Source: Porcincola sp945869225 (GTDB lineage Bacteria > Bacillota > Clostridia > Lachnospirales > Lachnospiraceae). Taken from it: DNA of 64,000 bases. Positions 33,011 to 41,586 of this stretch are shown here, one piece after another; within the stretch, counting starts at the first letter, position 1; each line of letters starts with the position of its first letter. The position numbers were made by a program, and so were the translations under genes. Where the stretch lies: positions 62,001-126,000 of the forward strand of contig NZ_JBQKGW010000007.1 in the NCBI RefSeq assembly GCF_052118625.1. Reading direction: 5' to 3'. The notes beneath the pieces were generated by a model, which was not told the DNA's origin, did not search any database, and saw only the letters and a program-made list of their open reading frames with translations.

Positions 33011-35257
33011 ATGGAAACCAGAACGGGTAATGTTTCAATCAACAGCGAGAACATGCTGCCGATTATCAAGAAGTGGCTGTACAGTGACAAGGACATCTTC
33101 GTCCGGGAGGTTATATCGAACGGCTGTGATGCCATATCCAAGCTGCACAAGCTGGAGATGATGGGAGAATATCAGTATCCGGACAAGTTCAAAGATTCGA
33201 TCCGGATTCTTGTCAATCCAGATAAGAAGACCGTGAAGTTCATCGATACCGGTCTTGGTATGACGGCAGAGGAAGTGGAGAAGTACATCACTCAGATTGC
33301 ATTTTCCGGCGCGACGGCGTTCTTCGAAAAGTACAAGGATAAGGCAAACAAGGATGACATCATCGGCCATTTCGGACTGGGCTTTTATTCTGTGTTCATG
33401 GTGTCCGATATGGTCACGATCGATACGCTGAGCTACCAGAAGGATGCAAAGCCGGTTCACTGGGAGTGCGATGGCGGGGACACCTACACGATCGGCGATG
33501 GGGACTACAGCCAGGTCGGTACCTGCGTGACGCTTCATCTGAATGAGGACAATCTTGAATTTGCGAATGAATACCGCATGCGCGAGGTGCTGGAGCGGTA
33601 CTGCAGCTTCATGCCGGTTGAGATCTTCCTGAGCAAGGAGGGTGCTCCGCAGGAGTACGAGGAAGTAAAGCCGGACGAGGTGAAGGAGGACGACGTTGTC
33701 GTCGGGCCGGTTCATCATGACGCGGTGACACGTGAGGAGGATGACGGAAAAGGCGGCAAGAAGACGGTCGAGGTCGAGCCTGCGAAGGACATGGTCAAGA
33801 TCAACAAGCGCCCGGTCTCCATCTCTGACATTCACCCGCTCTGGCAGAAGACTCCAAGTCAGTGCACCGATGACGAGTATAAGGATTTCTACCGCAAGGT
33901 GTTCAATGATTACCGTGAGCCCTTGTTCTGGATCCACCTGAACATGGATTATCCGTTCAACATGAAGGGAATCCTGTACTTCCCGAAGATCAACACTGAG
34001 TACGAGTCGATCGAGGGAACCATCAAGCTTTACAGCAATCAGGTCTTTGTCGCAGACAACGTCAAGGAGATCGTACCGGAATATATGGTTGCGCTCAAGG
34101 GTGTTGTGGACTGCCCGGACTTCCCGCTGAATGTATCCCGTTCCGCACTTCAGAATGACGGTTTCGTGAAGAAGATGTCCGACTACATCGCCAAGAAAGT
34201 TGCGGACAAGCTCGTCGGCATGTGCAAGACAAAGCGCGAGGACTTTGAGAAATACTGGGATGACATCAATCCGTTCCTGAAGTATGGCTGCCTGAAGGAC
34301 GAGAAGTTTGACGAGCACATCAAGGATTATATGCTCTTCAAGGACATCAACGGGAAGTATTTCACACTGAAGGAATATCTGGAGCATGTTGCGCCGAAGA
34401 AAGCGGAGGAGGCTGCTGAGGATCAGTCAGAGGCATCTGGAAAAGCGGCGGAGGGAACGGTCGAGGGAGCCGGAACATCTGCAAAGACAGCGGAATCAAA
34501 GAAGGCCGATGATACGGTCGATTTCACAGAAAATCCGGAGGACCTGAAGAAGGAAGCTGACAGCCAGAGCGATGAGGAGAAGGCTGACCGGGCGGCAGAA
34601 GGCAGGACAGAGGAACACAAGTCCGGCGACGAGAAAGAAAAGCCTGAGAAGACGGTCATTTATTACGTCACAGACGAGGTTCAGCAGGGACAGTACATCC
34701 GGCTGTTCAAGGAACAGAATCTGGATGCAGTTGTCATGAAGATGAACATCGATACGCCGTACATTTCCAAACTGGAGTCTCAGAATGAAAATCTTTCCTT
34801 CCGCCGCATCGATGCCGATGTCACCGGCTCTCTGAAAGAAGAAGGTGACGCCGACAGCCTGAAAAAGGAGACCGAGGAGCTTCAGAAACTGTTCAAGGAG
34901 GCTCTGAAGAAGGAGAAGCTGACGGTCAGGGTGGAGAAGCTGAAGGATGAGAATATATCCTCCGTCCTGACGCTCTCCGAGGAAGGCCGCCGCATGCAGG
35001 ATATGATGAAGATGTACAGTGCCGGCTCCGGCAGCATGGATACGGATATGTTTGCCCCGGATGAGACCCTGACGCTGAACGAAAACAATAAAATTGTGAA
35101 GTATTTGCTGGCTCATCAGGACGGAGCGCACACCGGCCTGTTTGCAAAGCAGCTGTATGATCTGGCAGCGATCGCAAATGGCCCTCTGAAGCCGGATGAG
35201 ATGGCGGACTTTATCAGGAGATCCAACGAGATGATGCTGCTTGTGGCAGAAGCGTAA
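33011..35257 (+). CDS. htpG: Molecular chaperone HtpG (Hsp90)
   Basis: Bacterial Hsp90 of 748 aa. The N-terminal GHKL ATPase motifs are intact: SNGCDAISKLHKLE, DTGLGMTAEEV and GHFGLGFYSVFMV; the middle-domain segment GVVDCPDFPLNVSRSALQND is also typical. It is about 120 residues longer than E. coli HtpG (624 aa). Much of the excess is a Glu/Lys/Ala-rich stretch at about residues 461-545, placed just before KTVIYYVTDE (E. coli has the equivalent point at KIYYIT). That is within the middle domain, not at the N/M linker where eukaryotic Hsp90 carries its charged segment. Controlled by a CIRCE element and its own promoter. Confidence 0.96.
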   Translation: METRTGNVSINSENMLPIIKKWLYSDKDIFVREVISNGCDAISKLHKLEMMGEYQYPDKFKDSIRILVNPDKKTVKFIDTGLGMTAEEVEKYITQIAFSGATAFFEKYKDKANKDDIIGHFGLGFYSVFMVSDMVTIDTLSYQKDAKPVHWECDGGDTYTIGDGDYSQVGTCVTLHLNEDNLEFANEYRMREVLERYCSFMPVEIFLSKEGAPQEYEEVKPDEVKEDDVVVGPVHHDAVTREEDDGKGGKKTVEVEPAKDMVKINKRPVSISDIHPLWQKTPSQCTDDEYKDFYRKVFNDYREPLFWIHLNMDYPFNMKGILYFPKINTEYESIEGTIKLYSNQVFVADNVKEIVPEYMVALKGVVDCPDFPLNVSRSALQNDGFVKKMSDYIAKKVADKLVGMCKTKREDFEKYWDDINPFLKYGCLKDEKFDEHIKDYMLFKDINGKYFTLKEYLEHVAPKKAEEAAEDQSEASGKAAEGTVEGAGTSAKTAESKKADDTVDFTENPEDLKKEADSQSDEEKADRAAEGRTEEHKSGDEKEKPEKTVIYYVTDEVQQGQYIRLFKEQNLDAVVMKMNIDTPYISKLESQNENLSFRRIDADVTGSLKEEGDADSLKKETEELQKLFKEALKKEKLTVRVEKLKDENISSVLTLSEEGRRMQDMMKMYSAGSGSMDTDMFAPDETLTLNENNKIVKYLLAHQDGAHTGLFAKQLYDLAAIANGPLKPDEMADFIRRSNEMMLLVAEA

Positions 35258-35280
35258 CGGCCTGAGAGTGGGACTGGATA

Positions 35281-35319
35281 CCATCTGCCGGCGGAGGACA
35301 GGCCCCCGCCGGCAGATGG
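35281..35319. repeat. Perfect 14-bp hairpin between convergent genes
   Basis: CCATCTGCCGGCGG (35281-35294) and its exact complement CCGCCGGCAGATGG (35306-35319) with an 11-base loop, lying between the htpG stop and the stop of the convergent minus-strand gene. Neither side has a T run, so it is not a standard intrinsic terminator. Confidence 0.8.
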
Positions 35320-35350
35320 CGGCGAATGGAGATGATGATACAGGACTTTG

Positions 35351-35971
35351 TCACTGAGGTTCTGCAGCGATGTTCCTTGCGGCAAAGAAGCGGAGCATCA
35401 TGTCATCCCAGATCTGGTCCAGAGATTTGTCGAGTGTAAAGGGCTTCAGTGAAACACCGCTTGTACAGAGAATCTCTTCATTCTGATAAGTGATGTTCAG
35501 AAAAAGGCCGTTCACATCCTCCACACTCCAGGAGAGACCGCCGGAGGTCAGGATGCTCTGAATGCCTTTGTCCGGCATCTTCAGGATGATCCGGAAGCTG
35601 AGCGGTGAATGCTTTCCGCTGACGATGGCGCGGACAATTGGCCGGATTCGCGCCCAGGATGGTTCCTGAATGCGCAGCTGGCCGTTTTCAGACGCTTCGA
35701 TACGATGCCCGCTGCCGGCAGACAGGTGTTCAGATACCTGCCCGGCAGCGGGCGTTTTTCTGTCTGCAGGCTCCTGCCCGGCAGACAGAGGCACCGATGA
35801 AGATGGCTTGTCCTGAGGGCCGCTGAAGTAAGCCGGGTGCCAGGTCCCATCAATCCGGAAGGTCGTGTAGGTTGTAATCTGGGCTTCCCCGAGGATGAAT
35901 GTATCAAAGACCGGGCGGGTGAAGAGTGCGGACAGAAAGGCTCTGTTATCAGAAATTTTGACTGCAATCAA
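35351..35971 (-). CDS. DUF5721-like protein
   Basis: A 206-aa cytosolic protein of unknown function resembling what I recall as DUF5721, a family common in Lachnospiraceae. It starts MIAVKISDNRAFLSALFTRPVFDTFILGEAQITTYTTFRIDG. A linker rich in Pro, Ser and Gln at about 60-95 interrupts it, followed by RPIVRAIVSGKHSPLSFRIILKM and a C-terminal segment with SLKPFTLDKSLDQIWDDM. No catalytic motif or membrane segment is evident. It is a single minus-strand gene convergent with htpG and divergent from the SH3-repeat gene. Confidence 0.7.
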   Translation of the reverse strand: MIAVKISDNRAFLSALFTRPVFDTFILGEAQITTYTTFRIDGTWHPAYFSGPQDKPSSSVPLSAGQEPADRKTPAAGQVSEHLSAGSGHRIEASENGQLRIQEPSWARIRPIVRAIVSGKHSPLSFRIILKMPDKGIQSILTSGGLSWSVEDVNGLFLNITYQNEEILCTSGVSLKPFTLDKSLDQIWDDMMLRFFAARNIAAEPQ

Positions 35972-36126
35972 AGAATTGTACCTCTCGAAACGGGCGATCA
36001 GGCCGCTGTATGATGAAATGGTTGTCAGAGCAGTGTAATGGTACTACACAATGACAGGATGAGAAAGCCCAATTTTAAGAAAGTTTGTCACGGACGGTGA
36101 GTTTTCTTAAGGTTGCCTCCGATCGC

Positions 36127-36155
36127 TTGCCTCCCTTGTTTAAATATGCGATGAT
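36127..36155 (+). promoter_or_regulatory. Weak promoter candidate for the SH3-repeat gene
   Basis: TTGCCT (36127-36132), 17 bases, GATGAT (36150-36155); each box matches the consensus at four of six positions. It is the best candidate in the 226-base gap, which also holds an 8-bp inverted repeat TTAAGAAA...TTTCTTAA (36075-36110). Confidence 0.35.
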
Positions 36156-36197
36156 ACAGGTAACACTCAGATGTGACTTCACACAGGAGGAGAGGAT

Positions 36198-37205
36198 ATG
36201 AGGACAGATCGCAAAAAAAAGCTGCTGCTGCCGCTGGCAGTGAGTCTTCTGACGGTGCTGATGATCCTTGAGGGGCCGGCGCTTCTTCGGGGCAGAGGGT
36301 TCGGCGGAATCAGCGCACAGGCGGCGCAGAGCAATCTCTATTCAGTCCATGTGGACAGCGGGTATCTGGCGCTGCGCACGGCGAAGGCTTATGACTACAG
36401 CAATGAGATCGGAAAGCTGTACACCGGGGATCAGGTGCAGGTGACGGATACATCGGATTCTGTCTACTGGTATGTGTATGCGCCGGGACTTGGAAAGTAT
36501 GGCTATGTGAACAGCAAGTACCTGACTGCTGTCAACGGAAGTCCTGCGTACAGCGTGGCAGGAGTTGCGATGACGGTCAGGGTTGACAGCGGCTATCTGG
36601 CTCTCCGGAACGGAAAAGCCTACGATGCGTCGAATGAGATCGGGAAGATGTACACAGGGGAGACGGTCTATGTGATTGACATGAATGATCCGGACTACTG
36701 GACGGTCTACTCTCCGAAGCTGGGGCTGACCGGATACACAAACCAGCATTATCTCTATGCAGTGAACGGAAGTTTTCCTTCCTACGATGCGATGACCGTA
36801 AGAGTCCAGAGCGGGTATCTGGCACTTCGCACGGCGAAGGCCTACGATGCCTCCAACGAGATCGGGAAGCTTTATACCGGTGATACGGTCTATATCGAGG
36901 ATACAAGTGATTCCAGGTACTGGTGGGTTTATGCACCGACGCTCGGACAGGAAGGCTATGTGAACAAGGATTATCTGACCGGCGGAACATTCTACACTTA
37001 TTCGCTCGGAAGCTGGACGGTGTCGGTTCAGAGCGGGTATCTGGCACTCAGGACGGCAAAGGCGTATGACGCCTCCAATGAGATCGGAAAGCTGTACACG
37101 GGAGAGACCGTTCAGGTCATCGACGCATCGGACAGCCAGTACTGGTATGTGTATGCGCCGTCGCTGAACCTGTACGGATACGTCAATGCAAATTATCTGT
37201 ACTGA
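36198..37205 (+). CDS. Secreted four-repeat bacterial SH3 protein
   Basis: A 335-aa exported protein: a basic N-terminus, hydrophobic core LLLPLAVSLLTVLMILEG, likely cleavage after AQA near residue 43, then four SH3_3-type repeats and nothing else. Each repeat contains SGYLALRTAKAYDxSNEIGKLYTG, a spacer, YWYVYAPxL and GYVNxxYL; they begin near residues 48, 125, 199 and 272. SH3b domains usually bind peptidoglycan or choline-like wall parts. No catalytic domain accompanies them, so it is a wall-binding or structural protein rather than a lytic enzyme. ATG 36198 follows CAGGAGGAGAGGAT. A bidirectional terminator follows. Confidence 0.88.
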   Translation: MRTDRKKKLLLPLAVSLLTVLMILEGPALLRGRGFGGISAQAAQSNLYSVHVDSGYLALRTAKAYDYSNEIGKLYTGDQVQVTDTSDSVYWYVYAPGLGKYGYVNSKYLTAVNGSPAYSVAGVAMTVRVDSGYLALRNGKAYDASNEIGKMYTGETVYVIDMNDPDYWTVYSPKLGLTGYTNQHYLYAVNGSFPSYDAMTVRVQSGYLALRTAKAYDASNEIGKLYTGDTVYIEDTSDSRYWWVYAPTLGQEGYVNKDYLTGGTFYTYSLGSWTVSVQSGYLALRTAKAYDASNEIGKLYTGETVQVIDASDSQYWYVYAPSLNLYGYVNANYLY

Positions 37206-37258
37206 GCAGACAGATCAGTGTTTTCGAAGAACAATCCGAATGTATGAACAGACGGAAA

Positions 37259-37292
37259 AATGCGCCGGGTTAAAAGCCCCGGCGCATTTTTT
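37259..37292. terminator. Terminator between the SH3 gene and pyrI
   Basis: AATGCGCCGGG pairs with CCCGGCGCATT around a short A-rich loop and is followed by T residues on the right; the left side is A-rich (GGAAAAA), so it probably serves both the rightward SH3 gene and the leftward pyrBI operon. Confidence 0.88.
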
Positions 37293-37334
37293 ATGTCCTC
37301 TCATTCGAATCGTCTTGCAGGCATCTCCCCTGAG

Positions 37335-37778
37335 TCAGACGCCCTTTTTCTTGGAAGAGTGGTACTGCTCGTCGCAATAGCGGCAGCGGTAGATTTCGTG
37401 TTCCTCGTCCGCAAGGTAGAAGACCTGATCCAGACCCTGCTCGATGGTCGAGATACATCTCGGATTCTTGCAGTGGATGATGTTGACAAGTTTCTTCGGA
37501 AGCTTCAGCTTCTGCTTCTCAACGATCCTGCCGTCTCTGATGATGTTGACGGTGATCGTGTGATCGATAAAGCCAAGTGCATCAAGGTCCAGCTTCTCAA
37601 GCGGTGCCTCCACCTTGATGATGTCCTTCTGACCCATCTTATTGGAATGAGCGTGCATGATCATGGCAACCTGGCAGTCGAGACGGTCGAGTTTCAGACG
37701 CTTGTAGATATCCATCGCTTTCCCTGCCGGGATATGGTCGAGCACAACACCTTCCTGCAGCTGTCCTACGCTTAACAT
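37335..37778 (-). CDS. pyrI: Aspartate carbamoyltransferase regulatory subunit
   Basis: Allosteric subunit (147 aa) of class B ATCase, binding CTP/ATP. The N-terminal allosteric domain begins MLSVGQLQEGVVLDHIPAGKAMDIY; the C-terminal zinc domain has the four cysteines in CKNPRCISTIEQ and YRCRYCDEQY (Cx4C and Cx2C). It overlaps the pyrB stop by 7 bases, so the subunits are translationally coupled. Length is close to E. coli PyrI. Confidence 0.95.
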   Translation of the reverse strand: MLSVGQLQEGVVLDHIPAGKAMDIYKRLKLDRLDCQVAMIMHAHSNKMGQKDIIKVEAPLEKLDLDALGFIDHTITVNIIRDGRIVEKQKLKLPKKLVNIIHCKNPRCISTIEQGLDQVFYLADEEHEIYRCRYCDEQYHSSKKKGV

Positions 37779-38692
37779 ACCTTCACCCCCAGTAATGTAA
37801 GAATCAATGCCATTCGGACGTAGACACCGTACTGAACCTGGCGGAAGTAGCAGGCGCGCGGGTCGCTGTCCACATCGACTGAAATTTCATTGACACGCGG
37901 AAGCGGATGCAGCACAGCGCAGTCCGGCTTCGCAAGCTGAAGCTTCGCGCGGTCAAGAATGTAGAAGTCCTTCATACGGATGTAGTCATCCTCGTTGAAG
38001 AAGCGCTCCTTCTGTACACGGGTCATGTAGAGAACATCCAGCTCCGGAAGAGCGTCCTCCAGGCGGATCACTTCCTTAAACGGAACATTGTTCTTCCGCA
38101 GAACATCATCCCGGACATAATCCGGAATCCGAAGCTCTTCCGGAGAAATCAGGACAAAACGGATGCCTGTGTACCGGACAAGGGCGGAGATCAGGGAGTG
38201 GACCGTGCGTCCGAACTTGAGATCGCCGCAGATGCCGATTGTCATGTTGTTGAGCCTGCCCTTGATGGAGCGGATCGTCATCAGGTCGGTAAGCGTCTGG
38301 GTCGGATGCTGATGACCGCCGTCGCCCGCGTTGATGACCGGGATTTTTGAGACAAGGGAGGCAACGTAAGGCGCGCCCTCCTTCGGGTGACGAATGGCTG
38401 CAATATCCGCGAAACAGGAGATGACGCGGATTGTGTCAGATACGCTCTCGCCCTTCGAGGCAGAACTCGAAGAGGCAGAAGAAAAGCCAAGAACCTTACC
38501 ACCTAAATTAAGCATCGCAGTTTCGAAACTGAGACGGGTGCGGGTACTTGGCTCATAGAATAATGTCGCGATTTTCTTTCCTTCACAGGAATGGGAATAC
38601 TTTTCCGGATTATGCTCGATATCAGTTGCCAGATCAAGAAGCTGATCAATTTCCTCAACCGAGAAATCCAAAGGACTCATGCAGTGTCTCAT
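37772..38692 (-). CDS. pyrB: Aspartate carbamoyltransferase catalytic subunit
   Basis: Catalytic subunit (306 aa) that condenses carbamoyl phosphate with aspartate in the first committed step of pyrimidine synthesis. The carbamoyl phosphate motif FYEPSTRTRLSFETAML, the 80s-loop region FSSASSSSASKGESVSDTI, HPTQTLTDLMTI and MTRVQKERF are all present. pyrI follows, giving a holoenzyme of the E. coli type. No PyrR-binding leader or attenuator is visible in the roughly 40-base leader. Confidence 0.97.
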   Translation of the reverse strand: MRHCMSPLDFSVEEIDQLLDLATDIEHNPEKYSHSCEGKKIATLFYEPSTRTRLSFETAMLNLGGKVLGFSSASSSSASKGESVSDTIRVISCFADIAAIRHPKEGAPYVASLVSKIPVINAGDGGHQHPTQTLTDLMTIRSIKGRLNNMTIGICGDLKFGRTVHSLISALVRYTGIRFVLISPEELRIPDYVRDDVLRKNNVPFKEVIRLEDALPELDVLYMTRVQKERFFNEDDYIRMKDFYILDRAKLQLAKPDCAVLHPLPRVNEISVDVDSDPRACYFRQVQYGVYVRMALILTLLGVKVC

Positions 38693-38739
38693 TGATACCT
38701 CCGTTGCATTGTAAAGTTTCCTGCGTTTGAATCTTACAT

Positions 38740-38768
38740 ATCATACACAGTTCATCCCTGCCATGCAA
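38740..38768 (-). promoter_or_regulatory. Promoter of pyrBI
   Basis: Reading leftward: TTGCAT (complement of 38763-38768), a 17-base spacer and TATGAT (complement of 38740-38745). The leader to the pyrB ATG is short, with an ACGGAGGTATC ribosome binding site. Confidence 0.72.
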
Positions 38769-38899
38769 TAGAAAGTTTACAGGTTTTGAGATATACTTGA
38801 GATTGCCCTGGCAGCGGAGCGTGGCGTCTGGATTCAGTCTGGTTCTCCCGCTGCGCGCAGGCGGCGGAAACAGGAAGGCAGCAGGAAAAGGGATATTGA

Positions 38900-40030
38900 A
38901 TGGGTGATTTGAAGGAATACCGCGCGGAGATTGACCGCATCGACCGAGAGCTCGTAAGACTTTTTGAAGAACGGATGAAAGTCTCGGAGCAGATTGGCGC
39001 CTACAAGATCGAGAATGGGGTCAAGGTTTTTGATAAAACGCGGGAGAGGCAGAAGCTGGATGAGGTCAAGGGACTGGCGCACGGCGACTTTAACCAGCAT
39101 GGAGTGGAGGAGCTGTTCTCTCAGCTTATGTCCATGAGCCGGAAAAAGCAGTACGCAATGCTGGAGAAGCGGGGAGCAGGCGGACGGCTGCCGTTCATCG
39201 GTGTCGACAGGCTGGACACGGATCATATCCGCGTGGTCTTTCAGGGCGTTGAGGGAGCCTACAGCCAGGCTGCCATGACAGCATTTTTCGGGGAGGATGT
39301 CAACAGCTTTCATGTAGCGAGGTTCCGCGACGCGATGGAGGCGATCGCCGAAGGCAGTGCAGACTATGCAGTCCTGCCGATCGAGAACTCCACGGCAGGA
39401 ATCGTGGCGGATAATTTTGATCTGCTTGTCGATTTTGAAAACTACATCGTGGCTGAGCAGATCATCCCGGTTGAGCATGTCCTGATGGGGACGAAGGACG
39501 CCGAGCTGTCATCGGTCCGCACAGTCTACTCACACCCGCAGGCACTTGCGCAGTGTGAAGGCCTGTTTCAGACTCATCCTGACTGGAAGGCGGAGCCATT
39601 TGGAAACACAGCGCTCGCTGCCAGAAAGGTTGCGCAGGACGGGCGGAAGGATGAGGCAGCCATCGGAAGCGCATTTGCAGCCAGGCGGTTCGGCCTTCAG
39701 ATCCTGAAGACGCACATCAGTGATGAGGAGGCCAATGCGACCCGCTTCATGATTGTGACAAACCAGCGGATCTTCCGGAAGGATGCGAGGAAGATTTCGA
39801 TCTGTTTTGAACTGCCGCACTCATCCGGAACCCTGTACAATATTCTGTCGCATTTTATTTTCAATAACATCAACATGACACATATTGAGTCCAGACCGAT
39901 TCCCCAGCGCAGCTGGGAATACCGGTTCTTCATCGATTTTGAGGGGAACCTGGCGGAGCCGAGTGTCAAGAACGCACTGAGAGGGATCCGGGAGGAAGCC
40001 ATCAACATGAAGATTCTCGGGAACTATTGA
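38900..40030 (+). CDS. pheA: Bifunctional chorismate mutase / prephenate dehydratase
   Basis: P-protein (376 aa) converting chorismate to prephenate and then phenylpyruvate for phenylalanine synthesis. The chorismate mutase domain occupies about 1-90 (YRAEIDRIDRELVRLFEERM, with ENGVKVFDKTRE). Prephenate dehydratase runs from about 110 (VVFQGVEGAYSQAAMTAFFG) with PIENSTAGIV and the catalytic NATRFMIV near 278. The ACT domain carries the phenylalanine-binding ESRP near 331. It is divergent from pyrBI; only a weak promoter candidate (TATACT at 38792) is seen in the gap. The fusion order is the standard one. Confidence 0.96.
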   Translation: MGDLKEYRAEIDRIDRELVRLFEERMKVSEQIGAYKIENGVKVFDKTRERQKLDEVKGLAHGDFNQHGVEELFSQLMSMSRKKQYAMLEKRGAGGRLPFIGVDRLDTDHIRVVFQGVEGAYSQAAMTAFFGEDVNSFHVARFRDAMEAIAEGSADYAVLPIENSTAGIVADNFDLLVDFENYIVAEQIIPVEHVLMGTKDAELSSVRTVYSHPQALAQCEGLFQTHPDWKAEPFGNTALAARKVAQDGRKDEAAIGSAFAARRFGLQILKTHISDEEANATRFMIVTNQRIFRKDARKISICFELPHSSGTLYNILSHFIFNNINMTHIESRPIPQRSWEYRFFIDFEGNLAEPSVKNALRGIREEAINMKILGNY

Positions 40031-40131
40031 GTCAGGCGGCAGATCCGGGAAATACAGAAACGCAGGAACACAGAAATGCAGACAGCTGACAGACTTGGGA
40101 CAGATGTTAAGACAGTGACAGGGGGACATGC

Positions 40132-41475
40132 ATGCACGACGCAGGGGAACTGATCCTTTTCAGAGATACGGAGAATGGTTTTTTAAGTCGGCTGGCGCAG
40201 CTGAGAGCAGCATGCGGGGCGGACGCGTCCTTTCAGGGGAAGATGGCGGAAACACAGAAGGATCTTCGCCGGCTCCGCCTTCAGTGTGTATCAGACTATA
40301 CGGCTTTGATCCGGGATATCCTGGAGACATCGGAAAAACGGGGATTTTCAGGCAATCTCTGGCAGGCCTGTCTGACAGGGATTCTGGTCTACAACGAGAA
40401 TGCCTATTCAAGAGCCTGTGAGATCAGGGGAGCAGTGGACGGCGGCATCAATCAGGCGGCGCTGCATGATGTCCGCATCCTGATGGAGTACTTCCGCTAT
40501 GATTTCAGTGACATCGAGGAGAGGCTTGGCGTCTCTCTGTACAGCCTGATCCGGGACTATGTCCAGACGGACGATGACCGGAGACTGTACAGCAGGAGGG
40601 TGCGGGACCGGATCCAGACGCTGTCCGGGCGGCTTTCGGCAGCGGAGACCCCGGAGGAATTCAAGGCCGACCTCGATTCCTTCTACCATGACTTCGGATG
40701 CGGCAAGTTCGGACTTCACAAGGCATTCCGTGTGATCCACCGCGAGGGGGAGACACAGTGCCAGATTGTTCCGATCACGAACATCGCCCACATCCGGCTC
40801 GATGACCTGGTGGGGTACGAGATTCAGAAGAAGAAGCTCAGGGAGAACACGGAGGCTTTTCTCGACGGGCGGCAGGCGAACAACTGCCTGCTGTTCGGGG
40901 ACGCAGGGACCGGAAAGTCTTCCTCGATCCGTGCGATTCTGAACGAATACTACGACAGGGGACTGCGGATCATCGAGGTTTACCGCCATCAGTTCAGGGA
41001 TCTGGTCGATATCATCGCACAGATCAAGAACCGGAATTACCGCTTCATCATCTATATGGATGACCTTTCCTTTGAGGAAAATGAGACAGACTACAAGTAT
41101 CTCAAGGCGGTGATCGAGGGCGGCATGGAAAAGCGGCCTGACAATGTCCTGATCTACGCGACGAGCAACAGACGGCATCTGGTGCGGGAAACCTACGGAG
41201 ACAAGGAGGGCGATATCCGTCAGGATATGCACACCTCGGACACTGTCCAGGAGAAGCTGTCGCTCTCGCTGCGTTTTGGTGTGACGATCTACTTCGGCGC
41301 ACCGGTCAAGACAGAGTATGACGGGATTGTGCTGGGGCTGGCGCGCAGGGCAGGCATCGACATGCCGCAGGATGAGCTGCTGCGGAAGGCAGGAAGCTGG
41401 GAGCTGTCGCACGGCGGACGTTCGGGACGCTGCGCGCAGCAGTTCATCGATTACCTGCTGTCTGCAGAGACATAA
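40132..41475 (+). CDS. DUF815 family AAA-like ATPase
   Basis: A 447-aa protein of the DUF815/COG2607 family, predicted P-loop ATPases related to AAA+ proteins. Walker A is LLFGDAGTGKSSSIRAI near residue 256 and Walker B FIIYMDDLSFEENETDYKYL near 305; VLIYATSNRRHLV resembles sensor 1. The N-terminal ~240 residues are helical and specific to the clostridial form. Function is unknown in the family. ATG 40132 follows GGGGGACATGC. It lies between pheA and the polyphosphate pair, without clear promoters between. Confidence 0.85.
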   Translation: MHDAGELILFRDTENGFLSRLAQLRAACGADASFQGKMAETQKDLRRLRLQCVSDYTALIRDILETSEKRGFSGNLWQACLTGILVYNENAYSRACEIRGAVDGGINQAALHDVRILMEYFRYDFSDIEERLGVSLYSLIRDYVQTDDDRRLYSRRVRDRIQTLSGRLSAAETPEEFKADLDSFYHDFGCGKFGLHKAFRVIHREGETQCQIVPITNIAHIRLDDLVGYEIQKKKLRENTEAFLDGRQANNCLLFGDAGTGKSSSIRAILNEYYDRGLRIIEVYRHQFRDLVDIIAQIKNRNYRFIIYMDDLSFEENETDYKYLKAVIEGGMEKRPDNVLIYATSNRRHLVRETYGDKEGDIRQDMHTSDTVQEKLSLSLRFGVTIYFGAPVKTEYDGIVLGLARRAGIDMPQDELLRKAGSWELSHGGRSGRCAQQFIDYLLSAET

Positions 41476-41586
41476 GCAGCTGCGGGCCCCTGGATGGATG
41501 TCCGGTTCCGGAGGGAGACGGAATTCAGGAGAAGCCCGTCGGGGAACAGATTTCCTGTAGTTGAATCAATCGTGAGGACAGAGAGA

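Noticed and set aside
38693..38899. PyrR-binding attenuator or translational attenuator upstream of pyrBI
   Set aside because: The leader between the predicted start and the pyrB ATG is only about 40 bases and has no terminator hairpin or PyrR-like loop.
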